Origin: Cytauxzoon felis
Lineage: Eukaryota > Apicomplexa > Aconoidasida > Piroplasmida > Theileriidae
Length of the DNA: 64,000 nt
Reading direction: 5' to 3'
Assembly: GCA_020283715.1 (NCBI GenBank)
Contig: JAIQCW010000257.1
Coordinates: forward strand, 1 to 64,000
Shown here: in pieces, positions 33,903 through 46,765 of the stretch
Numbering within the stretch: the stretch's first letter is position 1
Layout of the letters: each line of letters opens with the position of its first letter
The notes under the pieces: generated by a model
Database searches by the model: none
The model's input: only the letters and a program-made list of their open reading frames with translations
Told to the model about the DNA's origin: nothing
Made by a program: the position numbers and the translations under genes

Positions 33903-34883
33903 TTATATAAATTCCTTTAGTTTATTTATTGTATCCTTATATGATGTGACTTCATGACCAATTATTCTATCATGTATATATAATTCATGATCATTACCAC
34001 CCTAAACATCTATATATACCTATAACCCCATCACATACTTCATGCACCATATCACCAAAGAAATGTACCTCATTAAACTCTGCTAGATGATCAATTACAT
34101 ATACCTTACTCCAACCCTATAATTTTTAATAAATTATAATGGAAAAATTACTCTTGGGTAACAATCGATTGAAATTTTCCCACCAATTGAAAATTGTAAA
34201 TTATACTTTTCAAATCTATTAAATTAACATTATAAAAATATAAATATATAAACTTTTCTTGTAATTTAGTTTTTAATTTTAAACGTATATTTAATTTCTT
34301 ATCCAGTTCATAGAATTCCAACCTCTCTTCAGTAGAACAATTTCTACCAATAGGTGATATGTTAACAAGTGATTTACGACATTCAATAAAACAACCCCTA
34401 ATGAAATATATATAGTGAATAGATATTTAATATTCCATACCTCTTTTTAGGAATATTTAAATCTGCGATGTAATGTAATGTAAAATTTATAAGTTCATTC
34501 AATAATTCATCCGATATATAATCATGTATAGACTATAGATCATTAAATATATAGACATCAACATACAATAGTACTAATTAATTTGTCTTTATGATAAACT
34601 TGTGTACCATTCTCACAAAAAATGTAATGGAAATTTTTTAAAACTATATTTACATTATATTTCATAATAATCTACATACAATCATCATCAATTTGACGCT
34701 TAACCTTGTTATAATCTGATCCTGAGATTATAGCAAGTTGATAACCCTTGTCTATACATGAAATCAATACATTTTTAACATCTTGTGTAATAATCTGAAG
34801 TATTAATACATTATAGACATATAAATAACCTCAAGTGGTTCTGTAAGAGTACCATCTAGATCAAATAGTAGAAGGTTCTTCAT
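33903..34883 (-). CDS. PMM: Phosphomannomutase (eukaryotic PMM, HAD family)
   Basis: The gene has about eight small exons. The first begins [18 protein letters not shown] with the HAD nucleophile motif DLDGT; next come [24 protein letters not shown], and then [20 protein letters not shown] followed by [15 protein letters not shown], the substrate-cap signature of PMM. The end carries [24 protein letters not shown] and [19 protein letters not shown]. It interconverts mannose-6-phosphate and mannose-1-phosphate for GDP-mannose, feeding GPI anchors and glycosylation in the cytosol. All expected motifs are present. It is convergent with BDP1, with 51 bp between stops. Confidence 0.92.
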
Positions 34884-34933
34884 GAATTATACAAAAATGT
34901 GTAGTGTTAATACTTGATAATTAATATGTTAAA

Positions 34934-35943
34934 ATGACAATTATTGACAGATATCTAGTAAATTTAATTAAATTATTATATGATGACTATAATAATAGGT
35001 AATTAATAAAATTTTTAATCTATACACTCCCAGATGTATCAAGGATATACCAGATGCCGCATTATACTTTGAACTAATAAATAGCCACAATAATCTATTG
35101 AAATTCATGAATATCATCGTATATGAAACGTGTCAATTGAATTCTATCGATTATACTGAGCTTAAACATGTGGAAGATGTCTATACATTTATGGAAACTC
35201 ATAGTATGTACATTTACATCACCTCATCATTTATAGATTACAAATTTGATCGCAATTCGAATATACGATTGTTAGGTATGAATATCTCATACTTTATCAC
35301 ATTTTCCAGAGGAACTACTCGTACAACTCATGTCTCTACGTATAGAACATAAAAGTAGATTGGTCAAGTCATTAAGTATTGATGATATTAAGGTATGTAA
35401 AGTGTAGATGATTTATAATTTATAGGATGATGACATGAATCTTCACGACTTGGTACATGTGAGAGCTACAACATCCATAATATTCTATAGAACGATGAAC
35501 CGCCTCAAGTTTCATTCAAGGAACAGCCTAGTGAATCTGAATTTCAACATATTAAATCCATCGCAAATAAACTATCTCTAGAATATGAAATCAAGTGGCA
35601 ACAACAACTCGATAGATTTTACAGTACAATTGAAGCATTTATAGATATGGATAATGAAAAGGTGAATTGAAATACACTTTAATATACTATAGATGTAGGA
35701 CCGTATCAATGTGAAGGTACTCTTGTCCGTACTGTCAAAGTGGAGGGATGAAGTTAAATTTAAGAGATATGAAGTTTATGATTTATTTACAAATAAAATG
35801 TATGTTGATTAATACAGTATTAATTCATCATTTCTAGAGAGGATAGTATAGTTAACATCGATGAGCTACCTATTGAAGATGTCTCGGTACGCATGACAGA
35901 ATTATATAACAAGGTCGTGAATGGTAATGGAAATGAATTTTAA
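34934..35943 (+). CDS. Helical protein, unrecognised (weak FAM98-like resemblance)
   Basis: Seven or eight small exons join in frame from MTIIDRYLVNLIKLLYDDYN to VNGNGNEF. The product is about 255 residues, almost all helical and charged, with segments such as LLEELLVQLMSLRIEHKSRL and IKSIANKLSLEYEIKWQQQL. The latter loosely recalls the 'EYE.R...L..RLDVT.QSF' block of FAM98 proteins (tRNA ligase complex and microtubule-associated), but similarity is thin and may be coincidence. One intron (about 35663-35698) needs the second of two nearby AGs (tatagatgtag), because the first would give an immediate stop. Confidence 0.6.
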
Positions 35944-36136
35944 CAACTTGATAACTAATGTATTAATATATAAAATTAATATGTATATACGTTAAATGAT
36001 GATTGATGTACAGATTAATATATTCAGTACTTCAATCAATATAGCACCCCTACATATCAATTGAGATGTCAATTATATAAAAATTTCCTTCATATATAAT
36101 TCACCAGTTTAATATTTTTACTTCTACTTTAATATA

Positions 36137-37637
36137 ATGTCTAGTAATTTACGTTCTAGACGTGTATATCATAACCCATTTGGTGATGCAGTACCTGAAA
36201 ATAAATCGCACGAGTCAAATCCACAGCAATGTATGTTTTATAATTTTTATATTATAATTATAACATCTTTAGCTATATCTTCTAATGATTTTATAAATTC
36301 TGGCCAAAATCCATCGATTTCATATACAAATTCTGTAAATTCATTTGGTTTTACTCAAAGTATTGATAATAATGTCAACTCTTACTTGAATAATGAGCAT
36401 ATTTTCAATGATGAATCCTATATATTTCCCACTTCATCCAATCAACATCCCTTTCCATCTGCCATCCCGAAGTCTACTCCGATGTCGACTTCTCCTCGGA
36501 TGATGGAAGGTCATCAGATTACGAAGTCTCCTCATTTGATGGAACCTCCTCATATTACTAGTCCACCGACGACTTTTCAGATGACGAAGTCTCCTCAGAT
36601 GATGGAAAATCCTCACATGACTAGTCATCATCCAAATTTCGTCCCACCTCAACAGACCACTATCCTCCTCCCTCAACCTAACAACAATATAATACCTAAT
36701 GCTACGAGTGATGTTCAGACAGGTTTCGTTGGAGGTAACTTCGATGGTATTGGTGACATGTTATCTCCCAACAAATTACAAATTCCTATTCAACATAATT
36801 ATTCAATAGGTATCTTTAATTATTTTATAATACAATTCATTCAGGTTCACCACAAAATACTACATCCCAATTTAATAATAATTTATGGGATGAAAATAAT
36901 CTCTTCAATTCATTACCAGGCCCTTTCGGACCACAATTGACTAAATTTGGACAATTATATAATGATAGAGTTAGAAGGGCTGAGAGTGATGATGTTATAG
37001 ATCCTCCATTATTAGAGGGTAATTTTAAAAAATTTCGGCATGTATATACATGAATACTTGTAGAGTTGGGTATAGATGTCATTGATATATATAAACATAT
37101 AAAGGCTATCATATTTTTAAACAGGTATGTTGAGGTAATTAATATACACTATCACTCAGGGAGATGGATTTGTTTGTTAATTATAATGATTTATCTGGAC
37201 CATTATTTATATTTATTATGTTATGTCTAATTCTACTGTTATCTGGGAAGATCTGTTTCAGTATAATATACATCATGTCATTATTTAGTAACATTTCATT
37301 ATATTTCCTATTCAATTTCTTGAGTCAATCGGCTTATATAAATTTAACACGCGTCTTTACTATATCTGGTTACTCATTATTACCATTATGTTTCACACCT
37401 ATCATATGGTTATTCTCTAGATTCATACAAAAGGTTTGTATATGTTTGGTACTGTTATGTGTATTATGGAGTACAACTTCAGCATCTTTATTATATCAAA
37501 TGGTATGTTTTATATAAATTTAAATGTAAAATTTTACCCCATCAACTCAGGAACTCAAGTTACAAGATAAAAAATATTTTATATTATACCCACTATTTAT
37601 TTATTACGCCACACTTGCCAATATAGTCATATTTTAA
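36137..37637 (+). CDS. YIP1: YIP1-family Golgi membrane protein (YIPF5-like)
   Basis: Six exons. The first part (residues 1-240) is a disordered Asn/Pro/Met-rich tail with short repeats around TKSPxMMExPHMTS. The conserved core then starts with PLLEELGIDVIDIYKHIKAI. Five hydrophobic segments follow, including GPLFIFIMLCLILLLSGK, IIYIMSLFSNISLYFLFNFL and YSLLPLCFTPIIWLF. The 'ELGI' and 'SGPL...LLLSGK' motifs are diagnostic of Yip1/YIPF5. YIP1 binds YIF1 and Ypt1/Ypt31 Rabs and acts in ER-to-Golgi vesicle formation. The long repeat-rich cytosolic tail is unusual for the family. Confidence 0.9.
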
Positions 37638-37862
37638 TGATGTGATGATAGTATAGGAGGGTTATTGTCGATGTAATGAAGTGGAGGGAGGCGTATCTTC
37701 AAGTATTGAATAACTCTTCACCTCTTTACATCACTTTTTAATCGAGTCATTTGAAATCTTGATAGTCGACAATATTAAGCCGCAACATGGTCTTGATTTA
37801 GAGTTCATTTCTGGGTGTGTACGCATATATAGTACCTAAAAATCGTTAAATGGCCTTGGTCT

Positions 37863-39383
37863 TCAACAAACTTGATATTCTCTAAAGAATAACTCATCTA
37901 ATTTTGTATTTATATAATTGTATGAATTGAATTTAGCATAGCATTGAGCTAGTGGTTGATAGTGTTGTCCATAGAGTACAAATTTACCGCCTACGGCATG
38001 AGGATGTTTATTCTCTATAATAAATACCATTGGTTAAATATAAATCTGCAATGGTTGATAACTTTCTGGTATAATCTTCAACGAGTACATTTGATTTATT
38101 ACATTTATTAAATGATATATTCCCGATTATTACATCTGCGTATAGTTTAGTGGTGTCTACTTTATCCAATGGGTAAATGCCATGTGAGGTTGTACTTTTA
38201 TTAACGGGAGGAGGGAGATTAATAGAAGTAGAGAAGGTGTCGGATGTAGAAGATTGAAGTTGGTTGTCAGGAGGAGAGTCGATGGGTGTAGAGGAATGAT
38301 CATCATCATGATGCGTCTTCATATCGGGAGAGAAATGAACATGTTCATCTATACAATCTCCTTCAATGGATACATCCTTACCCTCCGGATACTGAACCTC
38401 CTTCAATAAATCGTTTAAATCAATGGAATGGATGTTATTAAAGTAGTCGATACCAATTTCATGTACAATTTTATCAGAGACCCCCCTTGTTACTATACGA
38501 TAAATTTTACCCGTACCTGAAGTACATTGTAGATTATAAATATGCAAACTTCAACAAACCATTTAATCTCTGAGCAACTGCTGCTGTTAAAAGCCCCAGA
38601 GAATGATCAAAGACGATGATATGATCATTCAACTTTACATTTGCTAAATACAACATCATACCCAAAGATTCAAATCTCATGTATCTATAGAGTATAAAGA
38701 TGGGGTGTAAAGATAAATTACCCAATTTTATGTGGAAATGCATTGAAATATGATTCACATAATGACATTAAATTACAATGACGAACTTCAAATAATTTAA
38801 GATGTCTATTTAATATAAATAATAATCCTCATTATATACCTGAATTCCTTCCTTTTAATATACTTCTCCTGGGCCATTATAGTACGCGATTGAAATGTAT
38901 CCGAATTTTCCACGATTTTTGATATCAAATCAAATGTATTAACATCTAACGGACGATAAAGTGATGAAACATTGAAATTACCTCTTTTTATATTAACAAT
39001 CTCATCTGATGTTAATTTTTGCGCTTTATTATCAATTAAAAAATTACGATTATCCCTAGACAATAAATCATCTTCATAATCATTATTTGCATGCAAAACG
39101 TCGTGATAACGTTTACAACGCTCATCATTTTGATTAATCTTTATCCATTCATTGTCATATTTAATAAAAACTTGACCGTAATGACAACCGATTAAATTTT
39201 TTAAATGAAATGTATCCTTACATATTTTAGTATTTCTATAAGTAGAATTTAACGAACAATCATAAAATCATACCCATTTGATTCAACTTTGACTACAAAT
39301 AAATTACGATTATGATCCATTAACAAGACGTAATCATTCTCAGTTATAGGAGCAGAAGAGTCGAATGAAAAACGATTAGACAT
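37863..39383 (-). CDS. TRM6: TRM6, non-catalytic subunit of tRNA m1A58 methyltransferase
   Basis: The gene has about six exons starting MSNRFSFDSSAPITENDYVL. Characteristic TRM6/GCD10 segments are FHLKNLIGCHYGQVFIKYD, DNRNFLIDNKAQKLTSDEIV, IVENSDTFQSRTIMAQEKYI and the degenerate SAM-fold part HIIVFDHSLGLLTAAVAQRL. The final GGKFVLYGQHYQPLAQCYAK is also a family mark. TRM6 pairs with TRM61 to methylate adenosine 58 of tRNAs in the nucleus. The middle has a disordered stretch rich in Ser/His/Asp (around 38200-38340) that most homologues lack. Confidence 0.88.
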
Positions 39384-39478
39384 TATTTAATACAACATAA
39401 ATACAATAATTATTAAACATGAAACATTTAAAATATACTATTAGATTAATTTTTTATACAATTGCGATGTTTATATCC

Positions 39479-40084
39479 TCAATTTTTCCCTCTACGAGAT
39501 GAACGTTTCTGTAATTTTATATCCTTTTTCATTTCATCCAATTTAGATACTGGTATATAATCTCGTTTTTTAAACTCTGGTAATATATTACGACTGACTG
39601 TTATACCCATAGCATTAGCTGTCCCTATTAACCTCTTACAAATGACGTAAAGTGGTATATTAATAAGAGGTGGATCCATAGATTTACATTTAGCAATATG
39701 ATAAATCTATAAATCTATTAATATAATCAATATATAAATACCTCTTTTAAAGTTACATTTCCTACAATTTCATGTTTAGGCTTAGGACTACCCATTGGTA
39801 TTCTAGCTATCCTTCTAAGAAACCATTGAGAGCTAGGTGTTCTTAATGAAAATTTATATGAGCTATATTTATATAAATTAAAATTAAATTAATAAATACC
39901 CATCCATTTGTGTACAAATTAATACCTGAATTGGTATATATGGTTTAATTAATGATGTACGTTCATTAAATTCTTTGCAAAATGACGCCATATTAATACC
40001 TAATGGACCTAATACTTGTCCAATAGATGGTGACGGTTTAGCTATTGCCGCAGGTACAATTAATCTGAACCTACCAATAGACAT
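39479..40084 (-). CDS. Mitochondrial-type ribosomal protein uL11
   Basis: Three exons starting MSIGRFRLIVPAAIAKPSPS. The signature GPLGINMASFCKEFNERT, the following IPIQVLICTQMDGSYKFSLR, TPSSQWFLRRIARIP and the C-terminal domain LIGTANAMGITVSR match bacterial/organellar uL11, not the cytosolic form. uL11 binds 23S-type rRNA at the GTPase centre. There is little N-terminal extension, so the targeting signal is either very short or cryptic; mitochondrion is more likely than apicoplast but is not proven. It is divergent from the actin-related gene, only 67 bp apart. Confidence 0.88.
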
Positions 40085-40151
40085 GTTATATATGTTATGA
40101 ATGTGTAACACATTAGGCACAATAATTTAATATATATTAATCTATATAAAA

Positions 40152-41303
40152 ATGTCTGATGAGCAATGTATAGTAATAGATAATGGTTCTAGTAGTTTAA
40201 AAGTTGGTATTTCAGGATCATATGCTCCATCGCATATTATATCATCAGTAATTGGTACACCTCGTGATAAATTTAAGGATAATTTTAAAGAAGATGAATA
40301 TTATAATGAAGATGTAATAAAAAATATAGAATTTATGTCATTAAAACATGTTATTGATCATGGTCATATATATGATTTTGATTTGATGGAGAGGTTATGG
40401 GATTACACATTTAATGTTATGAATGTATATCCTAATTGTAGACCTATATTATTATCGGAACCGCCATTTTCATCACCTAATCATCGTATAAAATCATGTG
40501 AGATATTTTTTGAAAAATTTTCAGTTGATGATATAAATATAACAATAGGTGGTTTATTATCGATGTATGGTATAGGTAAAATGACTGGTACTGTACTTGA
40601 GATGGGTGATGGTGTATTACAATGTATACCTGTAGTAGATGGTTATGTAGAGAAGGGTTCTATATCTAGGATAGATTTTGGTGGTATAGAAATCTCAATG
40701 TTTTTACAACGTATATTATGTGATCGTGGTTATCCATTAACATCTAGAGAAGATTTTCAATTTATTAATAATATTAAAGAGACCTTATGTTATTGTTCAT
40801 TAAATCCATTTGACGATGAAGTCAATCCCAATATACAAAAAAGTTATACGTTACCAGATGGTAAATTATTAAGAGATGGTGAAACTAATACAATAGATTT
40901 AACTGTAGAACGTTTTTATCCATGTGAGGTATTATTTAATCCTAATATTATTCAGTGTGATTTTCCTAATATAGTTAAGACTATATGGAACTCTATTTAT
41001 GCATCACCTATTGAACAACGTACTACACTCACTGATAATGTTTATATATCTGGTGGTAATTCATTATTTCCTAATTTAGAAAAGCGTATTGAAATAGAAT
41101 TAAAAGATATTGTACCTATTGGTGGTAGAAATAAAGTATCTGTTACAGCACCTGCTGATCGATTGACATTATCATGGCGTGGTGGTTCAATATTATCAGA
41201 GCCCAATTTACGTGAAGTCAATTATAATAGATGGATTTGTAAAGCCGAATGGTTAGAATATGGTTCATCTATAGTATTACAGAAGACTGGTTTAATTGAT
41301 TGA
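40152..41303 (+). CDS. Actin-related protein (ARP1/ALP type)
   Basis: A single-exon protein of 383 residues. It begins MSDEQCIVIDNGSSSLKVGI, the phosphate-1 loop of the actin fold. It has VLEMGDGVLQCIPVVDGYV (phosphate-2, with the Gly-Asp-Gly kept), YISGGNSLFPNLEKRI (adenosine site), and a C-terminal TLSWRGGSIL in place of actin's 'WIGGSIL'. The GDG and ISGG loops suggest nucleotide binding is kept. The best guess is ARP1 (centractin) or an apicomplexan actin-like protein. Distinguishing these needs a tree. Confidence 0.85.
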   Translation: MSDEQCIVIDNGSSSLKVGISGSYAPSHIISSVIGTPRDKFKDNFKEDEYYNEDVIKNIEFMSLKHVIDHGHIYDFDLMERLWDYTFNVMNVYPNCRPILLSEPPFSSPNHRIKSCEIFFEKFSVDDINITIGGLLSMYGIGKMTGTVLEMGDGVLQCIPVVDGYVEKGSISRIDFGGIEISMFLQRILCDRGYPLTSREDFQFINNIKETLCYCSLNPFDDEVNPNIQKSYTLPDGKLLRDGETNTIDLTVERFYPCEVLFNPNIIQCDFPNIVKTIWNSIYASPIEQRTTLTDNVYISGGNSLFPNLEKRIEIELKDIVPIGGRNKVSVTAPADRLTLSWRGGSILSEPNLREVNYNRWICKAEWLEYGSSIVLQKTGLID

Positions 41304-41530
41304 TGAAGTGTATTTAATTTAATACTGAATTAATTTATGACGTTTATATCATCCGTACTGATGTATCTCCAAGTCTATCCACTCTCGATAATCAGTACTA
41401 TCCACATTCAACTCGCGAATAGTCCAACTACGTACTCAGTAACTTCATCTTCTTACTTCAATCATCCTACATAACATTAGATCTACGTCAAATGTATAAA
41501 TATAAATACTCGTATAAAATTATGTTAAAA

Positions 41531-42817
41531 TCACTTGATTGAACTTCTAGAGGATGCATTCGACTTGTATCTGCGTCCACTATATGATCCGCGTAATTGA
41601 TAATCTACATCTTCGGAATTTTTTTCAATTAATCGTTGTATAATTAGAGGTGTTTTAGGATTATAAATGTGATTAGATGATTTATTATAAATTGTATTGA
41701 CTTGTTTACTTTTAAGTTTCTTATACAATTCATTAGCGATATCATCTCTTGTACTGACATTTGGTATTGTATACTCGTTATTTAATGGTGTTGAGGGTAT
41801 AGACTTTATAGAATCTACGTGTCCCCAAGTCATTATTGGTGTATAATCACCTTTTCCAGCAATAATTTTCGGTGTATGTACATAATCATAACCTCCACGA
41901 TTATTTAAATTAGATTCATATTCTAAATCACGCTTATCATTTTTATATGCTGTAAACCCATCAATAGCTATTGAATGCGATATTTTATCATCGATTGACG
42001 ATTGTAATTTCTGTTTATTTTTTATAGTCTGATTCTTCTCCATATCTTTAATGTGTTGGATGAGATTATCATCTAGACCTGTGTTCTTTGGATTGATTAT
42101 AACGTTAGAGGTGTAATTTTGATGCTTATCATCATGAAAAAATAATTTGTTACGCCCACGGCATTTATTGGACGCTAGTTCATTAGATTTTATACCAGAA
42201 TCTGTTAACTTTTTTATATCAATTAAGGATTTATTATATTTATATTCACCATCTTCAATCCATTTATATTTATTTATCTTAACTTTAATATCCTTTTCAA
42301 CTAGACGCTCATAATTTCTATTGTCTTCTGATGTAAAAATCTGATGGAATTCATCAAGTTTTAGGCCATTTTTGCCCAAATTTACGATTAATTTTTCATT
42401 ATTATTTAATACCTGTAATTCTACATCATTAATATCATGTTCACCGTCTTGTATTTTTTTTAACGTCTCTTCAAGTGATTTAACAACCTGTAGATTACCA
42501 ATAGCTTTAGCATTAGCAATAGCTTTGAGATATCTAAGCTTTAATAAATCAGGAAAATAATCGCGTTCAATAATATTTTCTAAACATGAAACATAATCTT
42601 CTTCAGATAATTCCTTGAGATTTAAATTATTTTTAATACGTAATAGAGTAGAATTATACGGTACAATCGGATTATCTTCATCAGATTTTACGAGCTTTAG
42701 CTGATTATTATTTGATGTAACGATTGATGTATTAGATTCAGAATTAATACAAGTATGATCTGAAGTTTCTGTGCTATCAACGCGTTTTGATACACGCCTT
42801 TTTTTATACTGTGACAT
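41531..42817 (-). CDS. ESS2/DGCR14-type splicing-associated protein
   Basis: A single-exon protein of 428 residues. Motifs are LSEEDYVSCLENIIERDYFP then DLLKLRYL near residues 75-105, LDEFHQIFTSEDNRNYERLV near 155, and PIMTWGHVDSI with TPLNNEY near 325-345, followed by a C-terminal Arg/Ser-rich end. These are the conserved blocks of ESS2 (DGCR14, Bis1), a nuclear protein of the C complex of the spliceosome. Length is typical. It is flanked by a divergent NSUN gene about 100 bp away. Confidence 0.88.
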   Translation of the reverse strand: MSQYKKRRVSKRVDSTETSDHTCINSESNTSIVTSNNNQLKLVKSDEDNPIVPYNSTLLRIKNNLNLKELSEEDYVSCLENIIERDYFPDLLKLRYLKAIANAKAIGNLQVVKSLEETLKKIQDGEHDINDVELQVLNNNEKLIVNLGKNGLKLDEFHQIFTSEDNRNYERLVEKDIKVKINKYKWIEDGEYKYNKSLIDIKKLTDSGIKSNELASNKCRGRNKLFFHDDKHQNYTSNVIINPKNTGLDDNLIQHIKDMEKNQTIKNKQKLQSSIDDKISHSIAIDGFTAYKNDKRDLEYESNLNNRGGYDYVHTPKIIAGKGDYTPIMTWGHVDSIKSIPSTPLNNEYTIPNVSTRDDIANELYKKLKSKQVNTIYNKSSNHIYNPKTPLIIQRLIEKNSEDVDYQLRGSYSGRRYKSNASSRSSIK

Positions 42818-42916
42818 GAGTTTAATATAAAAATTTATTCTTAATAAAATAAAATGTATTTATAGTGATGATTAAATGAGGTGTAATATGAGAGGTTATA
42901 AAATATTAAAATTAAA

Positions 42917-44024
42917 ATGACCAAGGATGATGTGGCATTTCAATCGTATTATTCAAATATATTTAAAAATCGCTGGCATGGTTTATATAATGCCATGCTG
43001 GAGCCTGTAAATACAATCGCATTAATATTACCGTTTTTTACATTACTAGATGAAGATGATGAGAGTATTAAAGATGAATTCATTTATATGAAAACACCTC
43101 TACCTTGGTCTTATATACCAATGCCAAGGTTGGAAGTAGATATCGTCAAGAATCATCTTACAAATAGAACAATTATTAATCATAATGGATTTATATCACA
43201 ATTAAAAGATTATATTTATTATTTAGACGGTGCATCTGTTTTTGCTTCATTCTGTTTAGATGTATCACCTGGAGATAAAGTTTTGGATTTATGTTCAGCT
43301 CCTGGAGGCAAGTCACTAATAATCGCATCTAATTTATTTCATAAAATCGGAAATAATAATTCATCTAACATGTCTACTAATGATTTGATTAATAAAATAA
43401 ATTTAAATAATGATAAGAATAATATGTTCAAGGATGGTCTGTTAGTGTGTAATGAAGTATGTAGGACTAGGTATGAACGTATGGTGAATAACATCAAGAG
43501 ATTTATACCTGAAAAATATATAAGTAAAAATATACAGTTTACAAATTATGATGGTTTAGATTGTAGTAAATTTAAAAGATTCGGATCATTTGATAAGATT
43601 ATGTTAGATGCTCCATGTACATCTGAAAGGCATGTGATACAAAAATCGTTACAATGGAATAAGAAGAATATAAAGGAGATTTCAAAGAATCAAATTAATC
43701 TATTAAAAAATGCAATTTCAATGTTGAAACCAAATGGTATAATACTATATTGTACATGTGCTCTGGATTTCCAAGAAAATGAACTCGTAAGTGGATGATA
43801 TTTATAAGATATATTTTCTACAGGTTATTCATAATATATTAAACGAGTATAAAAATATTATACATGTACCGATAATATATGAACAAGTGATTAATGATGA
43901 TAGTGACCATCACATAGTAGACATTAATATGTTCAAACCAGAAAAACGTACATTTGGGTGTGCCTTAATGCCGGATAAATCAAATTTTGGACCCTTGTAT
44001 ATTTGTAAATTAAAACACATTTAA
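42917..44024 (+). CDS. NSUN-family RNA cytosine-5 methyltransferase (NSUN3/4-like)
   Basis: Two exons with an intron near 43789-43824. The product has the SAM motif I DLCSAPGGKS, DAPCTSERH (motif IV, with one active cysteine) and LYCTCALDFQENE (motif VI, second cysteine), so both catalytic cysteines are kept. The ERH after DAPCT and the overall layout favour the mitochondrial NSUN3/NSUN4 branch rather than NOP2. A poly-Asn insert (residues about 140-170) lies in the Rossmann fold. The substrate, mitochondrial rRNA or tRNA, is inferred. Confidence 0.88.
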
Positions 44025-44085
44025 CCACACTACAACACAATATAAATATAATTTAATTTAAATTATTATAATATATATATTTAAA

Positions 44086-46212
44086 ATGAATAAATATATT
44101 AAATGGGATGATTTGAAATGGCGATCATCTATACGTTGTATGATTACAGTACTGAAATATCATTCAATACTTGTATTGTCTATCATATTATTATACGTCA
44201 TTTGTTCTAATATAACACATGTTTTAAATTTAAATTCCCGTATGTATACATTTTTATTTTTTATTAAATCTCTAGGACCAATTTTATATAATCTCAAGAC
44301 TTTTGTTCTTACTTTATCACCATCTTATCTAACGCTCATTATATTTCTTCTAATTAATCATGTACTATTTAGGGGTAAATGACATTAAATTTTTTTATAA
44401 AAATTCTCCCCAGGCTTGTATTATTACAATTTTTATACTGAACTTTTCATTTTTCTATCCTCGTTCTTCATGGTGATTGTCATATATACAACTTCCAACA
44501 TCCTCCTTCATATACATCTCGCTGGCTTCAAATCCATATTCCTATTAACTGCAGTGTATGTTTAATCCTTATGTCACTGAAAATCTTCCAGCCTCGTCCA
44601 TCAATTGAAATATAGACGTCAACACCTCTCAGTATGCAATACGATTGATAAAATCAACCTGACTTTATCCAACTTCTTTACTCATCTAGTAATTGTATGT
44701 TTTACAGTTCAAATTTTATATACCCTAGGGATTTTTTCATGCGTTGACCTCTCTCGTACTCTCGTTCATCATTTATCTTCTTCTTTCATTCCTCAATTAT
44801 ATCCTATCGCATTCACCATTTTATAATAATTACAATGGCCCACTACATCAATTGTCTACTAGAATTGTATTCGTTTCCAATCATCTTTTATCCTTTTGGG
44901 GCGATAACACTCGATTTTCTTGGTAAATTGATCATCTCATTCCTCATAGTCTGTATAGTTTATTGCAAGTGCTGCAATTATTCTTCTCCGTAGCTTGGAT
45001 CACCACATTGTATGAGCTTTATATTTACTCGATGAATAAAGATTCTACTCATTTGGTAATTTAAATGAGGGTTATACAACCTCTTACACTTACAACTTCA
45101 GGACGCATTGATTGCTAATAGTATTGATGAAATACCGATACATAACTCGCTACCGATTGATGATGAGGTATTTATACACATACCCACAACACTTACATTT
45201 AGATTTTATTAATACGTAGCTTATACAATTATAGCAAAGGTGTCTCTTGTCTCCTCTACAAGAATAAATTTGTATCAAGTCCGCCTCTAGACTTTACATG
45301 TAAAGATTATGATATCAGACGCTGTACAATGGAACCATATACAAAAATTACCCATAAAAATACATTTATAACAGATAGTCACAAGTGTAGATATCAGGTT
45401 GATGAAGTAGTTTATCGTATGCTTATTGAAAATACTAATCGCCTATGGTCTAGTTATGTAGAGTCTTGTATACAAGTCATTTCAGATTTAGAAATGAATA
45501 TACATCAACTGATGAATAACCATCACTTTAATAATATCGAGGTTAAGGTCAATAAATATTTTAATATGGGTGAATATAATTCGAGATTAAATTTATTATC
45601 GAACTTAATCCCACAATTCTCAAGCCATGTTACAAGACATGTATGTTTACATTTAATCTATAGATGACTGATTGATGCATAATTGATCTATTATAATTAC
45701 CCATCATTATTTATCCGTCACAATTTAACCATTATAATTCATCAGGTGTTGAATGTATTGATATTATGTATATTATACCTTCGAGGTATCTCATCTTGGT
45801 TATGTATAGCTAATATGCTGGGTTATGATACCGTTAATATTAAACAGGTTGCAAGGAACATTGTAATTTATACTGTAAGTTTTATATACGACACTCTTTA
45901 TCTTCTCTTCATTTCATCATCTTCAGCTCAATTTACATAATGCTACATCGTCATTGAATAAAACTAGACTGCCATTATATATTTTCAACTACATCAAAGT
46001 ATTACAATCTGATATAAACAATACATTAAAGCGTCTATCTGTATATTCTGAATCGCTTATTTATTCGAAATACGATACATCATTCGATACTTACAGAGTA
46101 ATCGAGCACTTGTACACTAGACGATGACTAAATTTATTATACACTTTTATAAGTGACGAGGTCATTTATATTATAATTTCAGCACATGGCTCTATACATC
46201 GTTGTTATATAG
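44086..46212 (+). CDS. Multi-spanning membrane protein, unknown family
   Basis: About nine exons could be joined without frame breaks when the acceptors at about 44735 and 45214 are used, giving MNKYIKWDDLKWRSSIRCMI to the final SFDTYRHMALYIVVI. The product is about 520 residues with at least six hydrophobic segments, for example ILVLSIILLYVICSN, FIFLSSFFMVIVIYTTSNIL and LVLSFIIYLLLSFLNYIL. A lumenal or extracellular-looking region holds several cysteines (VSCLLYKN, DFTCKDYDIRRC, HKCRY). It is followed by more helices and a short tail. No domain is recognised. Exon edges at 44696-44735 and 45180-45215 were chosen only to keep the frame. Confidence 0.6.
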
Positions 46213-46765
46213 TAGAGCAGATTTGAGATATGGAGAGTTAAATCTGTAATGGTGAGTAATAACTATGTAATATCAGGCATCAATTGAAATTTATACAGAG
46301 ATTGAATTTACATAAATGATAATGAAATAAATTAATGCATAGAGTGATAAGGGTAATAGAGATGAGGAAAATGAAATGTGTAGATAATATAGTAAATGGC
46401 AGAGAGCTTAATAACGGTAACAAGTGTATAAGAGTATAATTTAATAATAACAATTAATATACATTGTTTTTAAAAGTCAGTTAAAGGATCATAATTAATT
46501 TATAATATATAACTAATGATTATTAGATTTAAATTATATGTTCATGTCCCCACCCATTGAATTATCAGATTATATAATATACACGTTTGATCATATATTA
46601 TTTAATTTACTAATCATATTAATTTATAAAATTTATAGATTAATATAATCATTATATTTCAATTATAATTAATACATTGTCAAATTAATGTAATATCTAT
46701 GCATTATGAGCTTTATTATATTATTTAATGGCTAACTTTAACATTGTACTATAAATTATTTAATA
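46213..46765. other. Long AT-rich intergenic region
   Basis: About 550 bases between two plus-strand genes. Very AT-rich, with many TAATTAATATA-like words. No foldback element, RNA gene or coding frame is supported. Confidence 0.5.
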
